Assembly: GCF_004379335.1 (NCBI RefSeq)
Contig: NZ_CP038013.1
Span: 868,001-932,000, forward strand
Source: Spiroplasma gladiatoris
GTDB lineage: Bacteria; Bacillota_I; Bacilli_A; Mycoplasmatales; Mycoplasmataceae
DNA length: 64,000 nt
Direction of reading: 5' to 3'
The notes under the pieces were generated by a model, which worked only from the letters and a program-made list of their open reading frames with translations, did no database searches and was not told where the DNA came from. Positions 1 through 10,480 of the stretch are shown here, one piece after another (the stretch's first letter is position 1; every line of letters begins with the position of its first letter). The position numbers were made by a program, and so were the translations under genes.

Positions 1-193
1 GAGTTTTTTTAAAAAATTCCCTGTTAATATTTCTGAATTTTTGAAATGAGTATTTTATCTTTTCAAAAAACGCTGATTTACTATCAGAATTATTTAATTT
101 ACTTTCAATATTTTCAATCATTTCATCTAGATTATTTATGTTTTTAATTTCTAGATTAGTTTCTTCATTTAATTTAAAAACGTCTTTTTTCAT
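1..193 (-). CDS. Hypothetical protein, N-terminal part (runs off window start)
   Basis: The reading frame opens with ATG at 193-191 and stays open to the window edge, giving 64 residues. The visible part is rich in Lys, Asn and Glu, has no membrane segment or signal peptide, and looks like the start of a soluble helical protein. An AAAGAAAAAAT stretch just upstream is a weak ribosome-binding candidate. I do not recognise the family, and the rest of the gene is outside the window. Confidence 0.5.
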   Translation of the reverse strand, partial: MKKDVFKLNEETNLEIKNINNLDEMIENIESKLNNSDSKSAFFEKIKYSFQKFRNINREFFKKT

Positions 194-562
194 AATTTTT
201 TCTTTCTAATTTGATTTTTTAGTATCTTTTAAAATTACAATATAATTTTATCTTTTAATTGAATAAACTTAATTCAAATTTAAATAATTGTAATTTAATT
301 AATAAGTTTAAACTTTTAGTTATGATGGTATTTAAACAAATAAAACTCCTACTTATGAACATCACAAGTAGGAGTTTTATTTTATTAAATCTAATAAAAA
401 ATAACTGTCCTATTTATAAATGTTTATTAAGAAAAGAATTTATGCAAAACAAAATATTAATGTGTTTAACATTATTTTCCATAAAAGGTTTGGTTTTTGT
501 ACTTAAAAACATTATAATTCCTCCACAACATTATTATTTTAACAAAAAAAATTGTTAATTTA
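194..562. other. Gene-free AT-rich spacer
   Basis: I see no convincing gene here. The stretch is very AT-rich and holds one strong hairpin (342-378). An open frame on the plus strand (259-558) crosses that hairpin, has a low-complexity Asn/Leu/Ile composition and no ribosome-binding site, so I do not call it. Confidence 0.5.
342..378. terminator. Orphan hairpin terminator
   Basis: Perfect 13-bp arms at 342-354 and 366-378 with an 11-nt loop, flanked by T-rich sequence. It does not sit behind any intact gene. It may have ended a gene since lost, or act in the leader of the minus-strand gene starting at 193. Confidence 0.65.
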
Positions 563-591
563 ATACTTTTTTAAAGTTTTTTTATTGTATT
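563..591. repeat. Left flanking direct repeat (target-site duplication)
   Basis: Matches 1917-1944 except for one extra T in a T run. It lies immediately outside the IS1202-like element and is best explained as the duplication made on insertion. Confidence 0.7.
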
Positions 592-1916
592 TATATGAAT
601 AACAAGCGATTATGTCACAAACAATTAACAAGCAATTATGTCACAAGCAAAATATACTTGAAGTCATTATAATGAAACAAATTAAATTAGTGGTTATAAA
701 AGGTTTATCTAATAAATTACATGATATAAACACAAGTGCAGAAACACTTGGTTGATCAAAAAGATACACATATAGAAAATTAAAAGAGTACAAAAAAATT
801 TGACCAAAAGCATTTATTCATAAAAACACTGGGAAAACGCCAAAAAATAAAATAGATCATGATAATAAAGAAAAAATAATTAGTCTTTATAAATTAAAAT
901 ATTATGATTTTAGCATGTTAGATTATTGAGAAAATTGTTGAAAAGATAAAATAAGCTATTCTTCATTAAGAAATATAACGAAAGAAAATAATGAGTTAGT
1001 TTTTAGTATGCATAGAAAAACTAAAAAAGAAATTAGATTAAGAACAAAGCGTTTAAAAAATGATTTAGAATCATTAGTTATAATTAAAAATAAAATTCCA
1101 TTATTAAAACACCCTCACCCAACCCAAAAAAGAGAAACAAACTTTGGAGCAATTTTTGAAGCAGAACTTCAAATCACGAGTGAATTAAAGGAGTAAAAAG
1201 TCATTTACACATTGTAATTAATAATCGAAATGTATTTAGCTCTAAAATAAATAGAGACTCTGAAAGGTATTCAGAGTCTCGTTCTTAATTGCAATTTATT
1301 TTTCATTCTTTAAAAGTATCAACAAAAACTACCTCTATACCACAAGAAAAAGTTTTGGTTGAGAGAACTCTTGGTACCCTTCAAAGAAGATGTCCTCAAA
1401 GAATTCGAATTAAAAATATTAAAACAATTGAAGAGTTGAAAGCTTATTTACCTACATTGATCAAAGAATATAATAAAAATATTCAACTCCTAATAATAAT
1501 TGTAAATCGGTTGTAAGAAAATTCACAGAAAATCCAAATATTGTATTTCATACAAAACCACAAGGATTGTGAATAAAGGTTCAAGTATTGATTATGATAA
1601 TAAAAAATGGTTTGTTTGTTTAGGATATGACCGCTGTATTTAAATCCAAAAACAAAAATTATGATTATGAAAACTCAAGATAATAAATATTATACTTCAA
1701 TTGGTAATGATGTATATAATTTAATAGAAATAGATGACAATAGACTTCACGGTAATAAATATACAATTAAAAAAGAAAAACTAGAGTCTATTAAACCATC
1801 AAAAATCGAAAGTCCATGAAAATATAGTAATTGATACTTCTTTAATAAGAAAAGAATAAATACAAGAAGCATATATTAATATATTGTTTTTTGTGACATA
1901 ATCGCTTACAATCAAC
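592..1916. mobile_element. Decayed IS1202-like (ISNCY) insertion sequence
   Basis: About 1.3 kb. A 17-bp sequence at 604-620 recurs as a perfect inverted copy at 1891-1907. A second, near-identical copy of the left-end motif lies at 630-646, so the left end carries a 26-nt tandem repeat. Direct repeats of 28-29 bp flank the element (563-591 and 1917-1944); long target duplications of this size are known for the IS1202 group. The single internal gene is a broken DDE transposase. The outer ends are placed next to the direct repeats and are inferred. Confidence 0.75.
672..1879 (+). pseudogene. IS1202-type (ISNCY) transposase, frameshifted
   Basis: Read with TGA as Trp, the frame opens at 672 with a helix-turn-helix region (residues about 10-45) and runs to about 1160. 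There a frameshift moves the sequence SNHEWIKGVKSHLHIVINN, typical of the DDE core of this family, into another frame. After a hairpin at 1254-1280 that replaces part of the core, a third piece carries the LVERTLGTLQRR region (the final catalytic Glu area), then more shifts, then a C-terminal tail ending at 1877-1879. The full product would be about 400 residues. At least three frame disruptions make it non-functional. The family call rests on recognised motifs. Confidence 0.75.
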
Positions 1917-1944
1917 ATACTTTTTTAAAGTTTTTTATTGTATT
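1917..1944. repeat. Right flanking direct repeat (target-site duplication)
   Basis: Right-hand partner of 563-591, 28 nt, differing by one T in a homopolymer. Its survival suggests that the insertion is fairly recent, or that the element decayed faster than its flanks. Confidence 0.7.
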
Positions 1945-1990
1945 CTTAAATAAAAGTAAGTAAATAATTTATAATTAATGAGAGGTAATT

Positions 1991-2467
1991 ATGAGCAAAA
2001 AAAATGGAGTAAGACAACAGCTAAAAGATCTTAGTAAAAAAAGAAAAGAAAGTTTCAATGATCAAGTAAATGACGCTATTAATGAAATTAAAAGTGGTGG
2101 AATAGAAAGAGAAATTGAATACTTAGATGCAAAAAAACTTCGCTGATATGACTATTTAACATTGTTTTTCGCTTATTTAATAGTACTTGGAATTAGTTTT
2201 TTAATTGGAATATATGCTTTTAAAGATATTGTTAAAACAGAATATATTTGCACAGCAATATCTTTAATGGGGTTTTTTATATGATTAATAATGGGTTATA
2301 TTAGAAATAGAAATACTGCAAGGTACTTTAATGATGCTAGAAGAAGATATGATTCAACAGTAACTCCTGAAGAAGGACATAATAGAAGAATAGCAAAAAT
2401 TATTTTTTTATTTTCAATTTTAATGCTTATAACTTGCGTAGTTATGTTAATAGTTTGAAATGCATAA
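1991..2467 (+). CDS. Three-TM membrane protein, unknown function
   Basis: 158 residues. ATG at 1991 follows GAGAGGTAATT, a reasonable ribosome-binding site. The first 50 residues are charged and soluble. Three hydrophobic segments follow at about 53-77, 86-108 and 131-156, with a basic arginine-rich loop between the second and third. It is convergent with the next gene, leaving 8 nt between the stop codons. It lies just outside the IS1202-like element. I do not recognise the family. Confidence 0.75.
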
Positions 2468-2475
2468 ATTAAATT

Positions 2476-3732
2476 TTATTTATTTATAAACTTACTTGAA
2501 AAAACAGACAATATTCAGTATACAAAAATTACTGAAAAGTTAATTAAATATGTTTGGTTTGATTCTGTGTTAGTTATTGAAAAATAATTCAAAGTAAATG
2601 AAACAACAAATAAAATTACTGGAATAATAATATTAAATATTAAATTTAAAATATTGAATGTTCTATGTTCGAATAATTCTAATATACTTGAAAAAATATA
2701 ACTCAATAACATGGCAGATAAAATTATATAAACCAAATAACACAAAAATGTTATTAAATCAGACTCGTATCAATCGTTTGAGCTTTTCATAATTGGTGAA
2801 AAAATTACATTTAAAAACATGTCTAAAAAAATTATGAAGATAAAAGCAAAATAAGTAATCAATTGTGGTCAAAATATTTTAATGTGATGTTTTTTTGAAT
2901 TATAAATTAAGTTAATTATATAAAATAATGACGATATAAAAAATACACTTAAAGAAAATGACGCATAAAAATATCGGTTTAAAGTAACGTTTAAACTATA
3001 TAGTCCAAATCCAATTGCTGCAAATAAAAATAATGATAAAAAAAATGCTGGATATAAAAAATATGAAAATCTCATTACATATAAACTTGTAACTTTTCAT
3101 TTGTTAACAACATATTCTTCACAATGAGTATCACGATTAAATAAAGTCATATAAAAACTTATAACTATTCAGCTATTTTTGTTGTAATATTCATTTACTC
3201 TTCTAAGCTCAAATAAGTTTTCACTTTTTTTATAACCTAAACGATCTTTTTCTTTGTTATAAATTGTTCTAATACTTTCACTTATTAAATTACATGATTG
3301 AATTAAATCGCTATAATCATGTTCTGATAATAAACGACTAGTTAATTCGTCTAACAATAAGTTTAAATAAACCGGTCGATATTTTATATTTGCATAATAT
3401 TTAACAAAATATTTGATTTTGTTCAAATCTTTTTCTTCAATACTATTTTTTAAATTATTAATATAATCTAAAACACTTTCAAATTCAAATAAAATATTAT
3501 TTCTTAGATTTTTTTTATAATCTGATAAGTTTTTAATATTATAAAACAAGATTGTTTTTACAGCTCCATAAACAATTGTAAAAATTGATCCTAAAATAAT
3601 TAATTTAAAAGGAGAAAAAATTTCATAGACTGTACTATTTGTATTTTTACTATTATCAATTCAAGCACTGTAGATGTAATACAAAAAAGTCATCAATGTT
3701 ATAAAAACTATTTCATAAATTATTTTTTTCAT
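2476..3732 (-). CDS. Polytopic membrane protein, unknown function
   Basis: 418 residues once in-frame TGA codons are read as Trp. ATG at 3732-3730 is preceded by AAAGGAATAATTT. Two hydrophobic segments lie near the N terminus (about 5-25 and 42-60), followed by a soluble, charged stretch of about 110 residues, and then several hydrophobic segments in the C-terminal half. The layout suggests a cytoplasmic helical domain between membrane parts. No transporter or enzyme motif is apparent, and the function is unknown. Confidence 0.75.
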
Positions 3733-3936
3733 AAATTATTCCTTTGCTAATTATTATTATAAATAAAAACACATAATAATGTAAAAATTTTATTATATAT
3801 AAAGGTAAATCAAATTTTTTAATATTTTTAAAAAAATTTTTTAAAATAATAGTATTAATACTAATATTAACTTGCTCACATTTTATTAGAGTTATTATAA
3901 AATGATATGATAAAATTAATTTTGGAGGAATAAAAT

Positions 3937-4158
3937 ATGAGAGAAGCTTCTTATACACTTTCAATAATTGCAACGGTTATTTTTAGTATTTTTATAATAC
4001 CTTTAGCATGAACAATTCCGATGACAATCATAACTAAAAATACTATTAATGATGGAAAAGAACATATTGCATTAGGAATATGTCACATATTATTTATGCC
4101 TTTAGTAGGAATAATATCAGGTATTTTGTTGTTATTACAAGAAAATAAGACTGATTAA
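3937..4158 (+). CDS. Small two-TM membrane protein
   Basis: 73 residues starting at ATG 3937, 7 nt after a good GGAGGA ribosome-binding site. Two hydrophobic helices (about 6-30 and 46-66) are joined by a short charged loop. TGA is used as Trp at residue 25. Unknown function. It lies between a membrane-protein gene and the IS3-type relic. Confidence 0.7.
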
Positions 4159-4268
4159 TTTTTTAAAATTGAATAAAAAAACAAAAAATTTAATTTTAAA
4201 TAAATATAATTCTCTAAGTATACATTATGTTAAAAAAAACATAAAATTATACAAGGAGAATTTTTTAT

Positions 4269-4620
4269 ATGGCAAGTTTAAAAGAAAATAAGTCAAATAT
4301 TCTAGATTTTAATACTAAAAGAAAGAATTAATAAATAAGTACTTTTTCAAAATTTATCTTTTAGAGATTTACCAAAAACTTACAATATATCATATTCAAC
4401 AGTTAGAAGAATGTATTTAAATTGAAAAGTTTATAGTGATAAATCACTTATTTTGAAAAATGGAAAACATAACAAACATAATGAAAAAATTAGAACTAAT
4501 TTAAAAGATTCAAAGGATAAGAAAATCACTGAAATAAACAAAAAACTAAAATGATTAGAAATGGAAAATGAGTTTTTAAAAAAATTAAATGAACTAATCG
4601 AAAACTCAGAAAAAAAATAA
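4269..4620 (+). pseudogene. IS3-family OrfA (helix-turn-helix), broken
   Basis: ATG at 4269 follows a strong AAGGAGAA site, but the frame stops after about 20 codons. It resumes shifted with a recognition helix (YNISYSTVRRM) followed by a charged coiled-coil tail ending in a stop at 4618-4620, as in IS3 OrfA proteins. Non-functional. Confidence 0.7.
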
Positions 4621-5446
4621 ATAATTATTATAAAACAATAGATAAATATAAAAATAAATATTCAATTTTTGCTTTATGTAAATTATTAAATATAACTAGA
4701 GCTAGTTATTATAGCTAATTTAAAAAAATAAGCCAGAATATGACTTAAAATTAGATATGAATTTAGTTTATAAAATAAAAGATATTTTTATGAAAAAAAT
4801 GGAATTTATTGAGCGCCAATAATAAAAATAATTTTTAATAATAAAGGCATTATGGTAATTAAACCAAAATACTTAGAATTATGAAAATGTACAGAAAACC
4901 AAAAGAAGTTAAAAATATAACATATGGCTACAATCAAGTTAACAGAAATTGATCTTTGTATTAAAAAAATGAGTTATGAGTTACATATATACCGTTTGAC
5001 AAAAATTTTTGCATATTTAAGTGTTATAAAAGATGCAAATACTGGCTTTATAGTTGGTCATAAAGTATCTTTGTAAAACGATATAGATATTTATGAAAAA
5101 TCACTAGAGAGAGCTTCGCTACATAGAAAAGATATATCTAAAAAACTTATTTTTCATTCTGATAATAGAATACAGTATACATAGATATTTGCAAGACGAT
5201 ATGCTAAAAAAATAACATGATAATATCATTATCTAGACCTGGTAACTCTATTGATAATGCAATGTGTGAAACTTTTTTCTCTTCATTAAAGGAAGAATGA
5301 AAAACTAAATTAAAACAAAATAGTTTTATCAATCTAAAAAAGGTAATAAATAATTATGTAGAGTTTTATAACTATACAAGAATAATGATTAAACATAATG
5401 GACCTCCGGCATATGTTTATATCGGTTTTATTCCACATAAAAAAAT
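4621..5446 (+). pseudogene. IS3-family OrfB transposase relic
   Basis: Fragments in several frames match the rve/DDE transposase of the IS3 family (IS150-like): a LCKLLNITRASYY start, an LIFHSDNRIQYT block containing the second catalytic Asp, a SLSRPGNSIDNAMCETFFSSLKEE-like block containing the final catalytic Glu, and a YNYTRIMIKHNGPPAY end. Many stops and frameshifts separate them. The end coincides with the hairpin that terminates the scr operon from the other side. Terminal inverted repeats are not visible. Confidence 0.75.
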
Positions 5447-5469
5447 ACTTCAAATAATTTTGAAGTATT
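5444..5469 (-). terminator. Terminator of the scrA-scrB operon
   Basis: 11-bp arms at 5444-5454 and 5459-5469, followed on the minus strand by a T run. It lies 74 nt beyond the scrB stop codon. Confidence 0.7.
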
Positions 5470-5542
5470 CTTATAAAAAAACATTTTGTATACTTGAAAA
5501 AGTATATTTACCATTTAATGTTTTATTAAATATTCACACATT

Positions 5543-6994
5543 TTATTTTACAAGCATTGGTCTTATATCTGAAATTTCAAATTCTTGTTCATTTGAAAAT
5601 TCAATTCTATTAAAGTTTTTCACAAAGAATCTTGAGCTAAATACAGTTTTATAATCATCTGCAAACAATTCTATTGATGAAGAATCAATAAAAATTTCTA
5701 CAACTTGAGATTTTTGTTTTACTTTACGTACAGCATATCTTGGTGTTTCATAATCTCAATCAACTTTTTCACCTTGATTAGTTCTATCCATCATAATTTC
5801 TTCTTCATTAAATTGAACCTCTAAATATTCATTATTATCATTTAATATTTTAAAACTTGTATTACCAACTAATTCAAATTTTAAATGTTTTGCCTTTGAA
5901 ACTTGAATTAAACTAGTTTTTTTAGTTACAGTGTTAGTTAATACTTGATCACAAAAGTCACTAAATGGTTTTTGAGTCAATTGTTCTCCATCAAATCCTA
6001 GTTCTCTTGGAATTGTTAACATTGAATGTCATGAATAACGATCAGTTGGATATTGAACATCAACACAACCAAATCATCCATAACATAATAATGAATTATC
6101 TTTTCAATAAGTTTGAGGAGCGTAATAGTCATATCCATAGTCCATTTGCATTAATGGAAATTTTTCATGCAATTCATTTGAGTCAAAATCAATTTTATCA
6201 AGTAAAGTATAAACAACATTTCTTGAATTGTTTAATTCATATTTATTACTGTCATTAAAATAACCTTCTGCAGAAATGAAGAATAAATATTTTCCATCAA
6301 GTTTATCTAAGTTAGGACATTCTCACATATATCCATATGTGTTTCCTTTGATACTTGGTCTTAAAATTGTTTTAAATTCAAACTTATCAAAATCATGCAT
6401 TTCATAAACTGCTAAACCACCAAGTTCATCTTCTTTACATTGAACTCCAAAAATCATATATTTACGATGATTGTGTTCAAATATTTTTGGATCTCTTGCA
6501 TGAGGAGTAAATTTTGTTTCGTCTCATTCAACAGCTACTTTTTTGTTAATTACTTTTCCATCAACAAAATCAGCTACTAATTGAAGTTCTTCCGACATAT
6601 TTCCTTTTCCATCTTCCATATTACCAGTGTAATAAATTTTTACTTGATCTCCAAAGTCATATGCACTTCCTGAAAATGCTCCATATTCTTCTTTTTCATG
6701 ATCAGGAGTAACTGAAACTCCATGGTCTTGATAAGTTATAAAATCTTTTGTTGTTAAATATCTTCAGTGTTTAAAACCATGAAATGGTTCAATTGGAGTT
6801 CATTGATAATGAATGTGATGAACTCCATCTTTAAATAATAATGCATTTGGGTCATTTAATAACCCATTTGGTGGGGCAATGTGATAAGTAGGTCTGAAAT
6901 AAACATCTTCTTCTACTAATTTGTTTGCTTGGTCATAATATTTTTGATCAATTTGATCATGTTTTTTTCATTTAATTTCTTCTATTCTTTTCAT
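5543..6994 (-). CDS. scrB: Sucrose-6-phosphate hydrolase (GH32)
   Basis: 483 residues, the usual size of cytosolic GH32 sucrose-6-phosphate hydrolases, with no signal peptide. It hydrolyses sucrose-6-phosphate to glucose-6-phosphate and fructose. The three family motifs are intact: NDPN at 47-50 (Asp nucleophile), RDPK at 167-170 (transition-state Asp) and WECPN at 224-228 (Glu acid/base). The C-terminal part from about 330 is the beta-sandwich domain. ATG 6994-6992 follows AAAGAGGTGTTATT. It lies 12 nt behind scrA, which supplies its substrate, and shares its terminator. Confidence 0.9.
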
Positions 6995-7006
6995 AATAAC
7001 ACCTCT

Positions 7007-8647
7007 TTAATTACTTTCTTTCACTTTTTTTGGTTTTTCTTTTTTTTGTTTTTCATTTATTAAATTCTCTGCTCCAGGAATTGGTGAAAAATCTCTTTCT
7101 AATACTGATTTAGTTAAGTTTTTGAAATATTTCACTCTAGATAATAAAATAGTTGCCGCAAACGTTGTTGCAAATGTTGCAATTATTGCAACTGCCATTC
7201 ATAAGAATCCAGTTCCAGGTCAAGTTGTTATTCCAAAGTCTTTATACAAAGGGTCTGACGCGTTAGTAATAACACTTAAAAATACTAATAATGAACATGG
7301 CCCCATTGTTGTAAGAACTCCTGAAGCTGTTGTGATAATTACTCCAACAGTTGTTCCAATACTTGTTGCAATAACCGGGAATAAAAATCTTAATGCTACT
7401 CCAAATAATGCAGGTTCAGTAGAACCTCCAACAAATGCTATTAAATAAGAAGGAACTGCTGTTTTTTGTAGTTCTTTATTTTTTTTGTTCATAATTGCAA
7501 AAGCAAGAACACTTGTTGCAACTGCAATATTTAATTGTGTAAACATAGGATTAATTGAAGTTGCTCCATATGTCATAAATTGTTGTAAAGCAACAACAAC
7601 AAATATTTGAATAAATCCAGTTACAACTAATCATGGTAAAGTTATAGCAAATAATGGATTAAAAATAAACTTAGCTATTTCATGGGTTGTTGCCCATAAA
7701 AGTGCGATATTCATTCCATAAGTTATTAACATTCCAATTGGCGCTAACAATAACATTCCTACAAAGAATGCTGCAATAGTTACAAATGGTAAACCAAACA
7801 ACTCTTTTACAACACCGTATTTGATTTTTCTTACCAATCTTTCTAAATAAACTGCCATAAATCCAATTAAAACCAAAGGAAGAATTTGACCTTGATAAGA
7901 TATTTTTCAAGGATAACCGCTTGATAAATTAGAGAAGCTTCAACTTTTTACTCCTTCACCTTCTCAAGTACCATCTGAACCTCAGTCAAATAATCCTTTT
8001 CCTGAACCCATAAAGTCATTTGTACTTGCTAAATCTTTAAAACATAAAGCAACTCCAATGGCTATACCGATTGCTTGACTTCCTCTCATTAATTTAAATA
8101 TTGATCAAGGTATTAAAACACTAAAAGCAAGTTGTAAAGCATTTTGTAAAGATAAAAACATTTTTCCAATTGTATTTGTAATATCACTTAAATCTTTTAA
8201 TGCTTTATCATCAACTTTTATTCCATTAAAAATATTTTGTATAGTAGAAACAATTGATAATGTTATTAAAAATGGGATGATTGGTTTTACAAGTACCCCA
8301 ATTCCATCAGTTAATGATTTGAAAAAACCTTTTTTTATAGTTAAATTTACATCAAATAAATTAGGAACATTCTTTAAAGAAACTCCTAATGTTTCTAAAA
8401 AATCTTTATTAAAATCTTCAATTTTTTGTTTTACAATAAATTGAACTAAATTATCTTTTAAAACAACACCACTAACAAGCTCGTTTTCTTTTAATTTATC
8501 AAGCTCCAATTTACTAACATCTTTTAATTTAACTCTTATCCTAGTAGAACAATGACTAACATTTTCGATGTTTTCTGCTCTACCTAATATTTCTGTAATT
8601 AATTTTACATTAGGATCAATATCCTTATTTTTAGCAAAAATCTTCAT
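7007..8647 (-). CDS. scrA: Sucrose-specific PTS enzyme IIBC
   Basis: 546 residues, one frame with Trp-TGA codons. The N-terminal IIB domain (about 10-90) carries the phosphorylated cysteine in HCSTRIRV (Cys33). From about 105 there is a IIC membrane domain with about ten hydrophobic segments and the substrate-site motif GSTEPALFGV. It takes up sucrose with phosphorylation. No IIA domain is attached, so a separate IIA(Glc)-type protein must serve it. Substrate assignment rests on the adjacent scrB and on the Glc/sucrose/trehalose family features; a related disaccharide cannot be excluded. The C-terminal tail is Lys-rich. Confidence 0.85.
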
Positions 8648-8671
8648 TTTATTCCTTTCTTAAATAGATTA

Positions 8672-8690
8672 ATTATTTTTCCAAAATAAT
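8672..8690. promoter_or_regulatory. Inverted repeat upstream of scrA (possible operator)
   Basis: 8-bp arms ATTATTTT and AAAATAAT around TCC, 25 nt upstream of the scrA start codon. The position suits a local repressor site, but in such AT-rich DNA it may be chance. Confidence 0.35.
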
Positions 8691-8762
8691 TTTTTTTTAG
8701 AAAAAATTTCTATTTTAATAATTAAACCACTTTTTTAATTCGAAAAATAAAAAAAATAAAAA

Positions 8763-8783
8763 AATAAGCATTAGTTGCTTATT
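8763..8783 (-). terminator. Terminator of the dcw (division) operon
   Basis: 8-bp arms at 8763-8770 and 8776-8783, followed on the minus strand by a long T-rich tract. The sepF stop codon (8771-8773) lies in the loop. Confidence 0.75.
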
Positions 8784-9172
8784 CAAAATTGATATACACC
8801 GTCATCTACTTTTTTATAGTCACCATCCAGAGCGTACATTACACCTGTTAAGAAATCTATCAGACGTTTTTTTTCTTCTTTTTGAATTATTGTTAAATTA
8901 ACAGTCACTCTTTTAAATCTAATCAAACAATCAACTATTGCTTTAGTATCTTTGTAAGATTCTGGCTTAAAATGATTTACATGTGCTTCATCAAATTCAG
9001 TATTATCTCTATTTTTTTCAAGTTCTAAAGGCTGAGCTTTTTCGTTGACTATATCTCTATATTGTTGAGAGTTTTGGTTTTGTTGAGGAACTTGCTGTTT
9101 TAAATTTTGAATTTCTTGAACTTTTTTGCTATCAACAATTACTTCTTGAAATTTCTTTTTAAAAATGGCCAT
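8771..9172 (-). CDS. sepF: Cell division protein SepF
   Basis: 133 residues. The first 55 are a polar Gln/Lys-rich linker beginning MAIFKKKF; the C-terminal half (about 60-133) is a SepF (DUF552) domain with VNHFKPESY..TKAIVDCLI and RLIDFLTGVMYALDG. In wall-less relatives and Gram-positives SepF binds the FtsZ tail at midcell. The frame continues past an in-frame TGA (Trp) to the TAA at 8771. The start lies 3 nt after the ftsZ stop, so it is translationally linked to ftsZ. Confidence 0.8.
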
Positions 9173-9175
9173 TTT

Positions 9176-10459
9176 CTATCATTTCTTTCTTAGGAACGGT
9201 GGAAAATCACCGTCTTCATCATCGACTGTGTCTTCAATTTTTCTTGCTATTTTTGGGTTTTGATCAAATTCACTAGCATTTTTTAAATTATCCATTCTTT
9301 GACCAACATTTTTTAATTCTTCATCTGCTATGTTAGATTGTTGTTGAACATAACTTGATTTTCTTTCTTGATCTTGATTTAAAAAATTAGATCTTCTTTC
9401 ATGAGCGGGTTGAATATAATTTTCATTAATTTTATTTACTTCTAAATTACTTTCTTTAACTTTTTGTTCACTCGATTGCTTAGAACCATCAACTTCAATA
9501 TTTGGAGCTACATAATCTGTGTCAAAACCAGTCGCAATAACTGTAACAATCAATTCATCATTTAAGTGTTCATTAATAGCAATACCAAAGATTAAGTTAA
9601 TGTCTTGTCCACTAGCTTGCTTAATAATATCTGCTGCATCTTCTGCATCATTTAAAGATAATCCAGTTCCACCAGTTACGTTAACAATTGCATCTTTTGC
9701 CCCTCTTATTGAAGTTTCAAGCAACGCACTAGTAATAGCCTTATTAGCAGCTTCAATAGCTTTATCAGGACCAGAACCAATTCCTATTCCGAATAAAGCA
9801 TTACCTTTACCTTTCATAATTGTTCTTACATCAGCAAAGTCCAAGTTAATTATTGCAGGAACCGCAATTAAATCAGTAATTGTTTGAACACCTTGTTTCA
9901 GAATGTTATCGGCTTCTCTGAAAGAATCTTTAACAGGAATTCCTCCAATAATATCTAATAAACGATCATTAGAAATAACTATTACTGAATCTACATATTT
10001 TTTTAATTCGCTTATACCTTGGATTGCATAGCTATTTCTCATTTTTCCTTCAAATCTAAATGGTTTAGTCACAATTGCAATAACAAGAGCTCCAGTTTCC
10101 ATAGCCATTCTTGCTATTTCAGGTGCAGCACCAGTTCCAGTTCCTCCACCCATTCCAGAAGCAACAAAAATTAAGTCTGCATCTTTTAAAGCTTCTTTAA
10201 TTTCATTTTCTGATTCTATTGCAGCTTTTTTTCCAACCTCAGGGTTGGCTCCAGCCCCAAGACCTTTTGAAATATTAGCTCCTAAAATTATTTTGTTTTC
10301 TGCACTACTTGCAGTTAAAACTTGTGCATCTGTGTTTGCGACAATAAACTCAACACCTTGAACATTATCTTCTATCATTCTATTAACAGCGTTACATCCA
10401 CCACCACCAACACCAATCACCTTAATGTTTGCAGCATCTTTTACAAAATTACTTGACAT
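9176..10459 (-). CDS. ftsZ: Cell division GTPase FtsZ
   Basis: 427 residues, full length. The tubulin-like GTPase domain has GVGGGGCN (residues 16-23) and the signature GGGTGTG (104-110); the T7-loop region NLDFAD is near 206. After about residue 320 comes a polar variable linker, then the conserved C-terminal peptide FPPFLRKKW, whose final Trp is encoded by TGA. That peptide is the docking site for SepF and FtsA, both encoded beside it. ATG 10459 has an AAGGAGGAAGTT site. GTP-dependent polymer at the division site. Confidence 0.95.
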
Positions 10460-10480
10460 ACAACTTCCTCCTTAAATTCT

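Noticed and set aside
259-558. Plus-strand open frame of 99 residues
   Set aside because: It crosses a strong terminator hairpin, has no ribosome-binding site and a low-complexity composition.
601-650. Short tandem repeat as a possible CRISPR fragment
   Set aside because: Only two copies, and the unit matches the inverted end of the IS element.
2515-3549. Three separate small genes on the minus strand
   Set aside because: All are in one frame and are joined by TGA codons read as Trp; they form one 418-residue gene.
7122-7448. Plus-strand frame of 108 residues opposite scrA
   Set aside because: Antisense shadow of the PTS permease; its amino-acid pattern mirrors the membrane segments on the other strand.
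9519-9887. Plus-strand frame of 122 residues opposite ftsZ
   Set aside because: Shadow of a well-conserved gene; no start site or promoter.
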